A stretch of DNA of 64,000 nucleotides from Vibrio sp. SS-MA-C1-2 (lineage in GTDB: Bacteria; Pseudomonadota; Gammaproteobacteria; Enterobacterales; Vibrionaceae), in the NCBI RefSeq assembly GCF_021513135.1, contig NZ_CP090981.1:2902025-2966024 (forward strand), read 5' to 3'. Positions within the stretch are counted from its first letter, which is position 1; every line of letters starts with the position of its first letter. Position numbers and translations under genes: made by a program. Under the pieces are notes generated by a model. The model saw nothing but the letters and a program-made list of their open reading frames with translations, was not told where the DNA came from and searched no databases. Below are positions 19,705-29,017 of this stretch, in pieces.

Positions 19705-19834
19705 TAGTTTGAAATAGAATATTTTTATTTATCTAACAAGATCTATATCAATTTCAAGATAACTAAATAATATGAATTATTATGATTATTAAGTATAATC
19801 TGATCCGAACAGTTCACAGGATCATGAGAGATAA

Positions 19835-20773
19835 ATGACACAACCAATTGACAAGAAACTGATAAATAAGAAATTTATCTTTGATAGCGAAAATAGCGAG
19901 CTGATTAATATCGCTATTCCTGATGACATTGTTCGTTTAGGTAGTAATGAGAATCGAGCACTACAATTCTTAATTGATAATCGTCAATCAACAGTTTCGC
20001 GTCAACAATTACATGCTTACATCTGGCGAGATCATGGTTTTGAAGTGGATGACTCCAGCTTAACTCAAGCAATATCAACCCTAAGAAAACTATTACAGGA
20101 TTCAACTAAGTCCCCAGAATATATTAAAACTATTCCTAAACGTGGCTATCAGTTTATCGCTAATATCGAAAACAACTCAGATAACTCTCTCGAGTTAACA
20201 TCAACAGATTTTGATATATCAGAAACCAATGAAGAGTTTAATACAGCGTCTCTGGATATTAGTACAGAGAATATAAACCATAGTGAAAATACAACGGAAG
20301 CACTTCATCGTTCAGCACCTGTATCACTCAATGATCGCGTGATAAACCAAGCAGATTTAAATACCAGCGCAACGGGTTCCTCCCTTAATGACCAAAATAC
20401 AAACACCTCACAAGGTTTAAGTATTTTTAAAATTATCACCATTGTTATCGCATTACTATTGCCTATTTTAGCTTACACGTTAACAGACATTGAAAAAGTT
20501 GAACTTCTACAAGTTACCGATATTGAGGGGATACCTATTTATACTGTACAAGAACATAAAGGGATTGAACAATGGATGCCACTCCTTAAGCAGTGTACAA
20601 CGAACTATTTAGATACCAACAAAACTGAGCAAGCTCCACAAAAAATCATTTTATCCCCAGGGCTAAACCATAATCTTATTGTCAACTTTATTCATGCCCC
20701 GAATATTAAAATCGAAGATAACTTAATTACTTTAATTGAAGGCGAGAGTAACCCGGAAATCATATGTCGATAA
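19835..20773 (+). CDS. toxR: Transmembrane transcriptional regulator ToxR
   Basis: Inner-membrane regulator of porins (OmpU/OmpT type) and, in pathogens, virulence genes. 312 residues. N-terminal OmpR-type winged helix about 12-112, with GFEVDDSSLTQAISTLRKLL and the wing TIPKRGYQFIANIE. A Ser/Thr/Asn-rich linker about 113-195, one membrane helix 197-217 and a periplasmic domain. The two periplasmic cysteines C254 and C311 match the redox pair of V. cholerae ToxR. GAGAG lies 5 bases before the ATG. The stop overlaps the toxS start by 10 bases. The cytoplasmic linker is long and low in complexity, as in other Photobacterium/Vibrio ToxR. Confidence 0.95.
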   Translation: MTQPIDKKLINKKFIFDSENSELINIAIPDDIVRLGSNENRALQFLIDNRQSTVSRQQLHAYIWRDHGFEVDDSSLTQAISTLRKLLQDSTKSPEYIKTIPKRGYQFIANIENNSDNSLELTSTDFDISETNEEFNTASLDISTENINHSENTTEALHRSAPVSLNDRVINQADLNTSATGSSLNDQNTNTSQGLSIFKIITIVIALLLPILAYTLTDIEKVELLQVTDIEGIPIYTVQEHKGIEQWMPLLKQCTTNYLDTNKTEQAPQKIILSPGLNHNLIVNFIHAPNIKIEDNLITLIEGESNPEIICR

Positions 20774-21303
20774 ATAAAAACCTTACACCTCAGCTAAAGA
20801 AGTCATGGCATATCATTCTGTTATTGATCTCGATTGTGGGTAGCTTTACTATCTACCATGCCGACGATCAACGAATTGAAAATTTATTGCTCAATCATGG
20901 TTGGAGTTTAAAGTCTAAGCTCATTCTGCCACCCAATGATGTCAAAAAGTTACCACACATTGATAGTATGTCAGCGAATACCTCTTATCTATTTTTAAAT
21001 AATCATCTCTACTCTAAATTAACAATTCTTTATTTAACAGATAATAACGGGCAACAGATAAGAATTAACATTTCAGAAAATGGGCGATGGCGAGTTAACG
21101 ATGGCTTCTTAGTCTTCACTGACACGAAAGAGAGTCATATTACATCAGGCAATGAAGACATTCTCAGTGAAGATCAGATCAACTTTGTTTTAACTGTAAT
21201 AAAAACGGTCACTCAACAGGCAAAGAAAGTTGATATTGTTGATGATCAAGCAATCTTACTGACTAACCTAACGTTTGGCTCACAAATTCTTTATATCAAT
21301 TAA
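20764..21303 (+). CDS. toxS: ToxS, periplasmic partner of ToxR
   Basis: Stabilises the ToxR periplasmic domain and protects it from proteolysis. 179 residues. Short cytoplasmic N-terminus, one membrane helix about 14-30 (HIILLLISIVGSFTIYHA), then a periplasmic domain with SEDQINFVLTVI near the end. Translationally coupled to toxR by a 10-base overlap. The operon ends in a strong terminator. Confidence 0.93.
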   Translation: MSINKNLTPQLKKSWHIILLLISIVGSFTIYHADDQRIENLLLNHGWSLKSKLILPPNDVKKLPHIDSMSANTSYLFLNNHLYSKLTILYLTDNNGQQIRINISENGRWRVNDGFLVFTDTKESHITSGNEDILSEDQINFVLTVIKTVTQQAKKVDIVDDQAILLTNLTFGSQILYIN

Positions 21304-21326
21304 TCGCTCAATTTTAGCGATATTAT

Positions 21327-21384
21327 AAAAATGCCCTGTGGCAATGATACACTATCTGGAGTATCTGTTGCACAGGGCATTTTC
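21327..21384. terminator. Bidirectional terminator between toxS and purF
   Basis: AAAATGCCCTGTGGCAA pairs with TTGCACAGGGCATTTT around an internal GATAC/GTATC stem. T-rich in both directions. Confidence 0.88.
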
Positions 21385-21404
21385 TCGTTATCGAAAAACC
21401 AATA

Positions 21405-22919
21405 TCAAGCCGATATTTGTTGCTCTTGTTGAATAACCTTCGCCTTATCACTGCGCTGAAGATTTAAATATTCAAGGTAGTTCGTTGTAATATCACCGGT
21501 TACATACTTACCACTAAATACCGATGCCTCAAACTGTTCAATCTGAGGATTCTCTTCTTGAACCGCTGTCATTAAATCGTCTAAATTCTGAAAAATAAGT
21601 CCATCCGCACCTATAAGAGCAGCAATCTCTTCAACCTCTCGACCATGAGCAATGAGTTCTTCAGCTGTTGGCATATCAATACCATAGACATTAGGGTAAC
21701 GAACCTCTGGTGCAGCGGAAGCAAGATAAACATTTTTTGCTCCTGCTTCCCTTGCCATTTCAATAATTTGTTGAGAAGTTGTCCCGCGGACAATCGAGTC
21801 ATCAACTAATAAAACATTTTTTCCTTTAAACTCCGACTTGATGGTATTGAGTTTACGACGAATCGATTTTTCACGCTGTTGTTGTCCAGGCATAATAAAA
21901 GTTCGCCCTACATAGCGATTCTTAACAAACCCTTGGCGGTAAGGTTTATCAAGTACTCTGGCAATTTCTAACGCACTATCACAAGAAGTTTCAGGTATAG
22001 GAATCACCACATCAATATCTTTATCAGACCATTGCGATTGAATCTTCTCACCTAATTTACGTCCCATCTTAACGCGAGCGCTATATACCGAGACTTTATC
22101 CATAAAAGTGTCTGGACGTGCAAAATAAACAAACTCAAAGATACAAGGTGCAAGCTGAGGTTTAACCGCACATTGTTGACTATAAAGCTGACCATCAAAG
22201 GTAATATACAGCCCCTCTCCTGGCTCAACATCACGCACAAACTCGAAGCCAACAGCATCTAACGCTACCGACTCAGAAGCGACCATGTACTCTTTACTGC
22301 CATCCTCTAATACTCTCTCACCAAAACAGAGAGGACGGATACCATAAGGGTCTCTAAATGCTAATAAGCCATGCCCAACGACCATAGCGACCACGCCATA
22401 AGCACCTGTCACTTTTTGGTGCACCGCCGCAATAGCAGCAAAGATATCAATCTTATCAAGTTGGGAACGACCTAACTGTTTTAGTTGGCATTGACCAAGT
22501 TGATCTAATTGATCGGCAAGAATATTAAGGAGGATTTCGGAGTCTGAATTAGTATTGAGGTGACGGCGGCGTTGCTGGAGTTCTTTTTCAATGTTTTCGG
22601 TATTCGTTAAATTACCATTATGGGCGAGGGTTAATCCATAGGGGGAGTTCACGTAAAAAGGTTGAGCCTCTGAGGCACTGGAACTGCCAGCAGTCGGATA
22701 CCTGACATGACCAATACCGGCATGACCTTGCAGTCGTTCCATATGTTGATTATCAAAGACTTGGCTCACTAAACCGTTAGCTTTCCTCAGACGGAAACGA
22801 TTGCTTTTTATGGTAACAATACCGGCTGCATCTTGGCCACGATGCTGTAATACCGTTAATGCATCATAAATTGACTGATTTACAGCGCTTTTTCCAACAA
22901 TTCCTACAACTCCACACAT
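21405..22919 (-). CDS. purF: Amidophosphoribosyltransferase (first step of purine synthesis)
   Basis: Makes 5-phosphoribosylamine from PRPP and glutamine. 504 residues. MCGVVGIVG: after Met removal Cys1 is the glutaminase nucleophile, with no propeptide. The N-terminal Ntn glutaminase domain (1-235) has [11 protein letters not shown]; the C-terminal PRT domain has the PRPP loop [15 protein letters not shown] near residue 366. Ends [12 protein letters not shown]. Downstream of cvpA as in E. coli. The 197-base gap to cvpA holds no obvious PurR box. Confidence 0.98.
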   Translation of the reverse strand: MCGVVGIVGKSAVNQSIYDALTVLQHRGQDAAGIVTIKSNRFRLRKANGLVSQVFDNQHMERLQGHAGIGHVRYPTAGSSSASEAQPFYVNSPYGLTLAHNGNLTNTENIEKELQQRRRHLNTNSDSEILLNILADQLDQLGQCQLKQLGRSQLDKIDIFAAIAAVHQKVTGAYGVVAMVVGHGLLAFRDPYGIRPLCFGERVLEDGSKEYMVASESVALDAVGFEFVRDVEPGEGLYITFDGQLYSQQCAVKPQLAPCIFEFVYFARPDTFMDKVSVYSARVKMGRKLGEKIQSQWSDKDIDVVIPIPETSCDSALEIARVLDKPYRQGFVKNRYVGRTFIMPGQQQREKSIRRKLNTIKSEFKGKNVLLVDDSIVRGTTSQQIIEMAREAGAKNVYLASAAPEVRYPNVYGIDMPTAEELIAHGREVEEIAALIGADGLIFQNLDDLMTAVQEENPQIEQFEASVFSGKYVTGDITTNYLEYLNLQRSDKAKVIQQEQQISA

Positions 22920-23116
22920 GATCTATCCCTTTTATCTCGTCGTGAATATTAGGTCTGTTTCTAATGTCGATAACTTTAAATTTAAACATTCAGACTAAAC
23001 GTAAAGCTATCAATGGAAATATCTTATCGTTAAACTGATTCTGCATCCTTAATTTTATTTAACAAGATGACAACATCGCTAACTAAAATGCAGTCTACAG
23101 CAAAAACTGGGGATAT

Positions 23117-23602
23117 TTAAGGCAAAAAACTTGAAGTTCCTTGGATATATTGAAAAAACCATTCAATAACAATACCAAAGTGTGGAATTAATTCAGAATC
23201 ATGCCACCAATCCGAACTCGATAAGCCCGTAAATGTATCAATGGCAAACAGTAATGCCGAGATAATAAGCACACCACGAAGCCCACCAAAGACAACACCT
23301 AATACCCGGTCGGTGCCTGATAGTCCGGTTTTTTGAACTAGTTGGCTAATCACATAGTTAACCACAGCCCCCACAATCAGAGTCGCGATAAACAACGCAG
23401 CAATCGCCGCCCCGTGTCTGACCATTTGATCTTGAATTTTGGTGAAGTAATCCGCTAGTAGTAGATAGAAATTACTGGCGACAAAAAAAGCAGTAACCCA
23501 AATAACCAAGGAGAGTGCTTCTTTAACAAAGCCTCGAACTAAACTAATTAATGCAGAAAATGCAATAATTCCGATAATAACGTAATCAATCCAAATCAAC
23601 AT
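23117..23602 (-). CDS. cvpA: Colicin V production protein CvpA family
   Basis: 161-residue inner membrane protein (E. coli CvpA 162) with about four membrane segments (4-21, 28-50, 66-86, 101-120). Conserved [20 protein letters not shown] and [16 protein letters not shown]. Linked to envelope stress and colicin V export in E. coli; the biochemical role is not established. Lies between dedD and purF. Confidence 0.95.
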   Translation of the reverse strand: MLIWIDYVIIGIIAFSALISLVRGFVKEALSLVIWVTAFFVASNFYLLLADYFTKIQDQMVRHGAAIAALFIATLIVGAVVNYVISQLVQKTGLSGTDRVLGVVFGGLRGVLIISALLFAIDTFTGLSSSDWWHDSELIPHFGIVIEWFFQYIQGTSSFLP

Positions 23603-23734
23603 AATAGTAAATACCTACTCTTATCCATTTTTATAAATACCCCTTTCCCCATAATGATCTAACTAGTCACTGACTCAACGATTTTAAATTTGAATATCGT
23701 AAGGCGTACTGATTATTATGAGTAACTATCATAA

Positions 23735-24277
23735 TTAAGGCGCAAGGGGATCAAAACGTAAAACCTGCCCTTTTAGCCCAGTTAACTTCTCTAATGATGA
23801 TAATTTTTCCGTTAATGTATCTTTTGAGACATTAGGTCCAACAACCACACGATTTAACACATCAGGTTGTGGCTTTTCAGGATAAACATGAGATTGGTAA
23901 CCCGCTTCACGCAATTTAGTCATTAACTGTACTGCATTAGATGATTGGCTAAACACGCCCAGCTGAATAACCCAAGCACTCTCTTTTAATCCTTTGTTTT
24001 GAACCTTTTCAACAACAGGTTCAAATTGACCATCATCGACCTTTTTATCTTTGACTACCACAGCAATAGGATCCGGTGGTAAAGTATGATCTTCTAATGG
24101 TGGTTTGATCTCATCAATATTCATCACTTCTTGAGAGATAGCCGGCTGTAGAGGGATCTCATTAAACTCTTCTTGATAAGTCTGTTTTTTTCCATCAAAA
24201 AGATCAGGTAATACGATAATCCCTATCGCGACTAAAATAATGGTGCCAACCAGACGACTTTGAAAATGACTTGCCAT
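23735..24277 (-). CDS. dedD: Cell division SPOR-domain protein DedD
   Basis: 180 residues. A single N-terminal membrane helix (LVGTIILVAIGIIVLPDLFDG), a proline-rich periplasmic linker, and a C-terminal SPOR domain (about 100-178: WVIQLGVFSQSSNAVQLMTKLREAGY) that binds denuded septal peptidoglycan. Located folC-dedD-cvpA-purF, which fixes the assignment. Confidence 0.93.
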   Translation of the reverse strand: MASHFQSRLVGTIILVAIGIIVLPDLFDGKKQTYQEEFNEIPLQPAISQEVMNIDEIKPPLEDHTLPPDPIAVVVKDKKVDDGQFEPVVEKVQNKGLKESAWVIQLGVFSQSSNAVQLMTKLREAGYQSHVYPEKPQPDVLNRVVVGPNVSKDTLTEKLSSLEKLTGLKGQVLRFDPLAP

Positions 24278-24309
24278 AGAAACTCCTTTCTATAATTAAC
24301 GTCCAGTGA

Positions 24310-25587
24310 TTAAGAGACCGCTGCTATAGTGTGAAATGAGCCAAAAACAATAATAATATCGTTTTTAGATGCGACTAATGTTGCGGCTTCAATCGCGTTT
24401 TTCGTTTCACTATAACCAAGGGTACCTTGAGGTAAGTGGCACTGTAATTGCTCGGCTGTTGCTGCTCTTACTCCAGTTAACGACACGGGGTACCATAGAT
24501 CAACAATCCCATCCATTTCCGCCAAAGTCGCTGCAATATCTTTATCTTTTAGCATTCCGACCACAGCATGAATCTTAACAGTTTGATCTTGACCTACTTC
24601 AGATTGAGCTTCAGCTTTTTCTGCTTTTATTGCGCTCAACTGTTCTGCTAAATATTTTGCAGAATGAGGGTTATGTGCAACATCGGCAATCATTAATGGC
24701 TCTTCACTCAACGTTTGCATTCTACCTGGTAAAGAAGCTTGCTTTAGACCAGCAACGATATTTTCATCACTCAACTCTAATTCCGCTAAACCTAGCGCCA
24801 TAATTGCCGTCGCCGCATTAGCAACAGGTAAATTTGGAAGAGGTAGCTCTGTCAAATCAAATGCACCACAAAACCAATCCCAAGACTTGGCATGCTGTTT
24901 ATAACTGAATTGATAACCAACTTGATGGAGTTCTGCCCCAATCTCATCTGCATATGCCGCGACAGAAGCAGGAGGTTTTGGTTCACCACAAATAGCCGGT
25001 TTATCTTTACGGAAAATACCCGCTTTTTCGTAACCAATTTGATTAATATCATCACCAAGCCAATCAACATGATCAACGGCAAGACTCGTTATAATAGAAA
25101 TATCATGATCAACAACATTAGTTGAATCCAGTCGTCCGCCCAAGCCTACTTCTAATATCACAATATCTAGTTGCTGCTGTTTGAAAATATGCAGAGCGGC
25201 TAAAGTACCAAACTCAAAGAAACTTAAACTCGTTTCTCCTCGATGTGATTCAATGTATTCAAAAGCATTAATGTGGTGTTGATTATCAAGTTGCTCGCCA
25301 TTGATGCGAACTCGCTCATTATAATCGATGATATGAGGGCTGCTATAAACGCCAACTCGATAGCCAGCATCTAATAAAATCGCTTCTAGAATCGCACAGG
25401 TAGAGCCTTTACCATTGGTTCCAGCTACTGTAATGACGAAAGGGGCAGGTTTAATGAGGGAGAGTTTATTAGCAACAATCTCCATTCTTTCTAGACCAAG
25501 ATCTATCGCACTAGAATGTATAGACTCAAGATAAGAAAGCCACGACTCTAACGTGCCCGTGGCTTTAGGTGTACTCGGTGTAGTCAT
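24310..25587 (-). CDS. folC: Bifunctional folylpolyglutamate/dihydrofolate synthase
   Basis: Adds glutamate to dihydropteroate and to folates. 425 residues of the Mur-ligase fold. P-loop TVAGTNGKGSTCAILEAIL near residue 55, VGLGGRLDSTNVV, and ITSLAVDHVDWLGDD; the C-terminal domain begins near 290 (PGRMQTLS, IADVAHNPHS). Spacing to accD is 11 bases, so accD-folC-dedD-cvpA-purF is probably one transcript, as in E. coli. Confidence 0.97.
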   Translation of the reverse strand: MTTPSTPKATGTLESWLSYLESIHSSAIDLGLERMEIVANKLSLIKPAPFVITVAGTNGKGSTCAILEAILLDAGYRVGVYSSPHIIDYNERVRINGEQLDNQHHINAFEYIESHRGETSLSFFEFGTLAALHIFKQQQLDIVILEVGLGGRLDSTNVVDHDISIITSLAVDHVDWLGDDINQIGYEKAGIFRKDKPAICGEPKPPASVAAYADEIGAELHQVGYQFSYKQHAKSWDWFCGAFDLTELPLPNLPVANAATAIMALGLAELELSDENIVAGLKQASLPGRMQTLSEEPLMIADVAHNPHSAKYLAEQLSAIKAEKAEAQSEVGQDQTVKIHAVVGMLKDKDIAATLAEMDGIVDLWYPVSLTGVRAATAEQLQCHLPQGTLGYSETKNAIEAATLVASKNDIIIVFGSFHTIAAVS

Positions 25588-25598
25588 AAGTAACTTAT

Positions 25599-26528
25599 TT
25601 ACTCGTTATTATCTTCCGATGATGACGCTTCACTACTCTCTTCAGTTGGCTTTGCGGCAACTGGAACAACATGAGGTGAAGGTTGATTGGTCATTTTAGA
25701 AAGTAGACCTGCAACACGATGTCTCATTTCACGACGATCCACAATCATATCGATGGCACCGTGCTCAAGTAAGAACTCACTACGCTGGAAACCTTCTGGT
25801 AACTTCTCTCTTACTGTTTGCTCAATAACGCGTTGACCTGCAAAACCGATTAGCGCTTTTGGTTCACCGATATTAATATCACCTAACATAGCTAGACTGG
25901 CAGAAACACCACCCATTGTTGGATCCGTTAATACTGAAAAGAATGGTAAGCCTTTTTGAGATAGACGCTCAAGTGCAGCACTGGTTTTTGCCATCTGCAT
26001 TAGCGACATTAACGCCTCTTGCATACGTGCACCACCACTTGCTGAAAAACAGATCAAGCCGCAGTTATCTTCCATCGCTTGCTCAACGGCTTTAACGAAA
26101 CGAGCACCAACAACAGAACCCATTGAACCGCCCATAAACGAGAATTCAAACGCACAAGCGACCATTGGCATCCCCATAAGGGTACCTTTCATCACGACTA
26201 ATGCATCTTTCTCTTGACTCTTCTTTTGAGCAGCAGAGATACGATCTTTATATTTTTTTGAATCCTTAAACTTAAGGATATCTTTTGGCTCAAGATCATT
26301 TGCCAATTCAATTTGGCCTTCGCTATCTAAGAAAGTTTCAAGACGGCGACGCGCTTTCATGCGCATATGATGTCCACATTTAGGACAAACTTCTAGGCTA
26401 CGTTCTAACTCAGCTTGGTATAAGACTTGATCACATGACGTACATTTAGTCCAAATCCCTTCTGGAATGGATGCCTTGCGAGTAGAGACGATATTACTTT
26501 TTGTTAGTATGTTTTCTAGCCAACTCAT
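25599..26528 (-). CDS. accD: Acetyl-CoA carboxylase carboxyltransferase subunit beta
   Basis: Beta half of the carboxyltransferase that makes malonyl-CoA for fatty acid synthesis. 309 residues from the ATG at 26528 (AAAGG six bases upstream); the frame extends to 26591 without family support. Zinc finger C29, C32, C48, C51; crotonase-like core with [15 protein letters not shown] and [16 protein letters not shown]. The acidic Ser/Glu-rich tail ([13 protein letters not shown]) is variable in the family. E. coli AccD has 304 residues. Confidence 0.98.
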   Translation of the reverse strand: MSWLENILTKSNIVSTRKASIPEGIWTKCTSCDQVLYQAELERSLEVCPKCGHHMRMKARRRLETFLDSEGQIELANDLEPKDILKFKDSKKYKDRISAAQKKSQEKDALVVMKGTLMGMPMVACAFEFSFMGGSMGSVVGARFVKAVEQAMEDNCGLICFSASGGARMQEALMSLMQMAKTSAALERLSQKGLPFFSVLTDPTMGGVSASLAMLGDINIGEPKALIGFAGQRVIEQTVREKLPEGFQRSEFLLEHGAIDMIVDRREMRHRVAGLLSKMTNQPSPHVVPVAAKPTEESSEASSSEDNNE

Positions 26529-26863
26529 GAAGAACCTTTTCATCTTAGAGCCAACAAATCGTATTTGTCTGTTGGCGTTATCTTTCGTCAATAATCAAAC
26601 TATTGACGCAAGAATATATGGGGTGATTAAAATCTAGGTTGAATTAAACCATAATCCAACTGTTCTGTAGATAAAAAACTGGTTGTACCTATGCAAAAGT
26701 CATGCATAAGCTATAGATATTTAACAATATTACTGCTAGAAAAGAGGATTAACAACCCATCTTTTGTCAAAAACCTGTCTAATTTCATTGAACAAGAATG
26801 AGAATTTGACACTATCTCATTGAGCTAATAGTAAAAAACCCTCAGAACACTCAGAACAAATAG
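26529..26863. other. Gap of 335 bases between truA and accD
   Basis: AT-rich and non-coding on both strands. It should hold the accD promoter. One inverted repeat (AATGAGA at 26797 and TCTCATT at 26815) without a clear T tract may act as a weak truA terminator. No ERIC repeat was seen. In E. coli dedA lies in this position; it is absent here. Confidence 0.6.
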
Positions 26864-27652
26864 TTAACATTCTGGTAAAAAAAGTGGTCCAATTGGTACT
26901 CGAGGGAGTTCAAATACTTTGGGATAATCAACATCGACTAAATAAAGCCCTGCAGCTTTTCCTGTCGGCGCGGCTAAATTACGATCTTTTTGTTCTAATA
27001 ACCAACTCATCCATTCAATTGGCTGTTCACCTCGCCCAACTTCAATTAAGCTACCAACAATATTACGGACCATGTGATGAACAAAAGCATTGGCTTTAAT
27101 ATCGACAATGACATAACTGCCCTGCCGAGTGACATTCAAATGGATCATATTTCGACATGGGCTATTAGATTGACATTGAGCGGCACGAAAAGAACTAAAA
27201 TCATTCTCACCTAAAAGCAGTTGTCCCGCTTGATGCATTTTATCGGCATCGAGTTCACCATGGTAATGACTGACCCCTTTTGCCAATATAGCGGGTCTAA
27301 AATTATTATTAAAAATAATGTAACGATAACGACGAGCTGTCGCACTAAAGCGAGCATGAAAATCATCAGGAACAACTTTGCACCAACGGACAGCAATATC
27401 GCCAGGAAGATTCGCATTAACCCCTAATGTCCAAGCGGCCTCTTTACGAATGGCGGTTGTATCAAAATGTACGACTTGCCCAGTACCATGAACGCCAGAA
27501 TCAGTTCTACCAGCACAAAAAACATTAATAGGTTGATTAGCAACAGTTGAGAGCGCTTTCTCTAACCGTTCTTGAACACTATCGACACTTTGCTGACGCT
27601 GCCAACCATAATACCTTGCACCATCATACTCAATACCTAGCGCTATTCGCAT
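26864..27652 (-). CDS. truA: tRNA pseudouridine(38-40) synthase
   Basis: Modifies positions 38-40 of many tRNA anticodon stems. 262 residues. Catalytic aspartate D51 in [23 protein letters not shown]-like [14 protein letters not shown] near 105; [19 protein letters not shown] near 190. Adjacent to the hubP-like gene and accD, as in Vibrio. Confidence 0.98.
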   Translation of the reverse strand: MRIALGIEYDGARYYGWQRQQSVDSVQERLEKALSTVANQPINVFCAGRTDSGVHGTGQVVHFDTTAIRKEAAWTLGVNANLPGDIAVRWCKVVPDDFHARFSATARRYRYIIFNNNFRPAILAKGVSHYHGELDADKMHQAGQLLLGENDFSSFRAAQCQSNSPCRNMIHLNVTRQGSYVIVDIKANAFVHHMVRNIVGSLIEVGRGEQPIEWMSWLLEQKDRNLAAPTGKAAGLYLVDVDYPKVFELPRVPIGPLFLPEC

Positions 27653-27686
27653 ATTTTGCTACCCAACTAATGAAATGGAGCATAAT

Positions 27687-27765
27687 TATACCCAAAGTAA
27701 TTAGAGTTGCTAGTCGGTGATAAGCCCATGAAGTAAACAAACAGTAGAAAAACGTCAACAAACCA
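27687..27765 (+). repeat. Partial ERIC-type repeat
   Basis: Clear left half (TATACCCAAAGTAATTAGAG TTGCTAGTCGG split here), then divergent sequence with a faint right-half match (GTCAACAAACC). It lies in the short gap between the hubP-like gene and truA. Confidence 0.65.
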
Positions 27766-27786
27766 TAGAAAAACAAAAGATTATAA

Positions 27787-28650
27787 TTAAAATTCGCTAT
27801 CTTGATCTTGTAATAAACGTTTCTTCTCTTCATTAACACGGAGAATACGTTTTCTCTTGTAGTTAATATAGATAAAAAATAAAAAAGTTAACCCGATAGC
27901 AATAGAGATAAAGCCTAAGATGAAGGTTAATAGTGAAGGAGAATCATCATCATTATTACTTAATCGATGACTCTCTTTAGTCTGTTGCTGCTGTTGTACT
28001 TGTATCGTCTGCTTTTGCTCTGCTATCACCGTTTTTAATTGGGTTTGAATCTGCTCCTCGGCTTTAAGTTGATCTTTTAGTGACATAATTTGATGTTGAA
28101 TATTGGTCATTTGTAACTTTAATTGTTGATTATGTTTTTGTAGTTGAGCGATATCTTGCTCTATCTCATTCGATGCTGATTTTAAGTTTGATGAGGCATG
28201 TTTATTGGTTGTTTTACTTATTTTTTGAGTGCTTGCCGTTGATACATTCGACTTAGTTTTAACTTTAGATTTCGTTGGTTTTTCGAGTAAATCTTTTGCT
28301 TGCTGACTGTTAATCTGTAATGCCTGTTTATCAGAAGGAATTGATAGCTGTGATTTAGGGATCAGACCATGGATGCTATTATCAGCAAATGCGGTTGGAT
28401 TTTGACGATAAATCACCACTAAAATTTGATAAATATCGGCTCGATAGTTACCTTCTTTTTTTACTTTACTCGCAATAGACCAGAGAGTTTCAGTATCCGA
28501 AGTTGGACCATAGCGTTGCATTGTCAAAGTGGCTGTCGATTGCTTATCAGGTGATGCATAAGAGTTAGTGGAGAAAAAAAACATCAATACAGTCAATGAT
28601 AGAGCCAATAAAAAGACAAGAGAGTTCGTTTTATCACTACGCATTTTCAT
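27787..28650 (-). CDS. Short FimV/HubP-like membrane protein
   Basis: 287 residues from the ATG at 28650 (GGAAG seven bases upstream). Order: N-terminal signal or anchor (SLVFLLALSLTVLMFFF), the FimV N-terminal LysM-like domain about 45-105 (RYGPTSDTETLWSIASKVKK, VVIYRQNPTAFAD, LIPKSQLSIP), Ser/Thr/Lys linker, coiled coil about 160-230 rich in Gln, one membrane helix about 240-262, and a basic 25-residue cytoplasmic tail. Vibrio HubP (FimV) occupies this place beside truA but is over 1000 residues, with an acidic repeat region and a C-terminal TPR-like domain. Both are missing here. Confidence 0.8.
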   Translation of the reverse strand: MKMRSDKTNSLVFLLALSLTVLMFFFSTNSYASPDKQSTATLTMQRYGPTSDTETLWSIASKVKKEGNYRADIYQILVVIYRQNPTAFADNSIHGLIPKSQLSIPSDKQALQINSQQAKDLLEKPTKSKVKTKSNVSTASTQKISKTTNKHASSNLKSASNEIEQDIAQLQKHNQQLKLQMTNIQHQIMSLKDQLKAEEQIQTQLKTVIAEQKQTIQVQQQQQTKESHRLSNNDDDSPSLLTFILGFISIAIGLTFLFFIYINYKRKRILRVNEEKKRLLQDQDSEF

Positions 28651-28881
28651 CTCATTGCTTCCAAATTTTTTTATCCTCATTCAGTCAGTCCTTATAAACT
28701 CGTTAATCTTTAAATACCTATATAAGCTTTCATTAATTATACAAACCTAATCAATAAAACGGTTAACTAAATAATGAGAGTGATGCTGTTCTTTCTTTTC
28801 TCGTCTCAACTTCTCAATAATAAAACAATAATTCTCTCGATAATTAGAGCTTCAGAAGTAACGGGGGAAGAAATAACAGAT

Positions 28882-28924
28882 AAAAAAAGGGCACTACAAG
28901 CAGTTTATCTGCTCAATAGCACCC
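28882..28924 (-). terminator. Terminator of the usg-like gene
   Basis: On the minus strand GGGTGCTATTGAGCAG - ATAAA - CTGCTTGTAGTGCCC then TTTTTTTA; the stem includes G-T pairs and one bulge. The rest of the 367-base gap (28651-29017) is AT-rich with no recognised gene and must hold the promoter of the hubP-like gene. Confidence 0.75.
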
Positions 28925-29017
28925 ATTTTTATCAATGTTGAGTTTTAACGATTATTTTATTTAAACAACCCGTTCATTTAAAATTTTCGTTATTTTAATA
29001 GCGAGTCATTTTAATCA

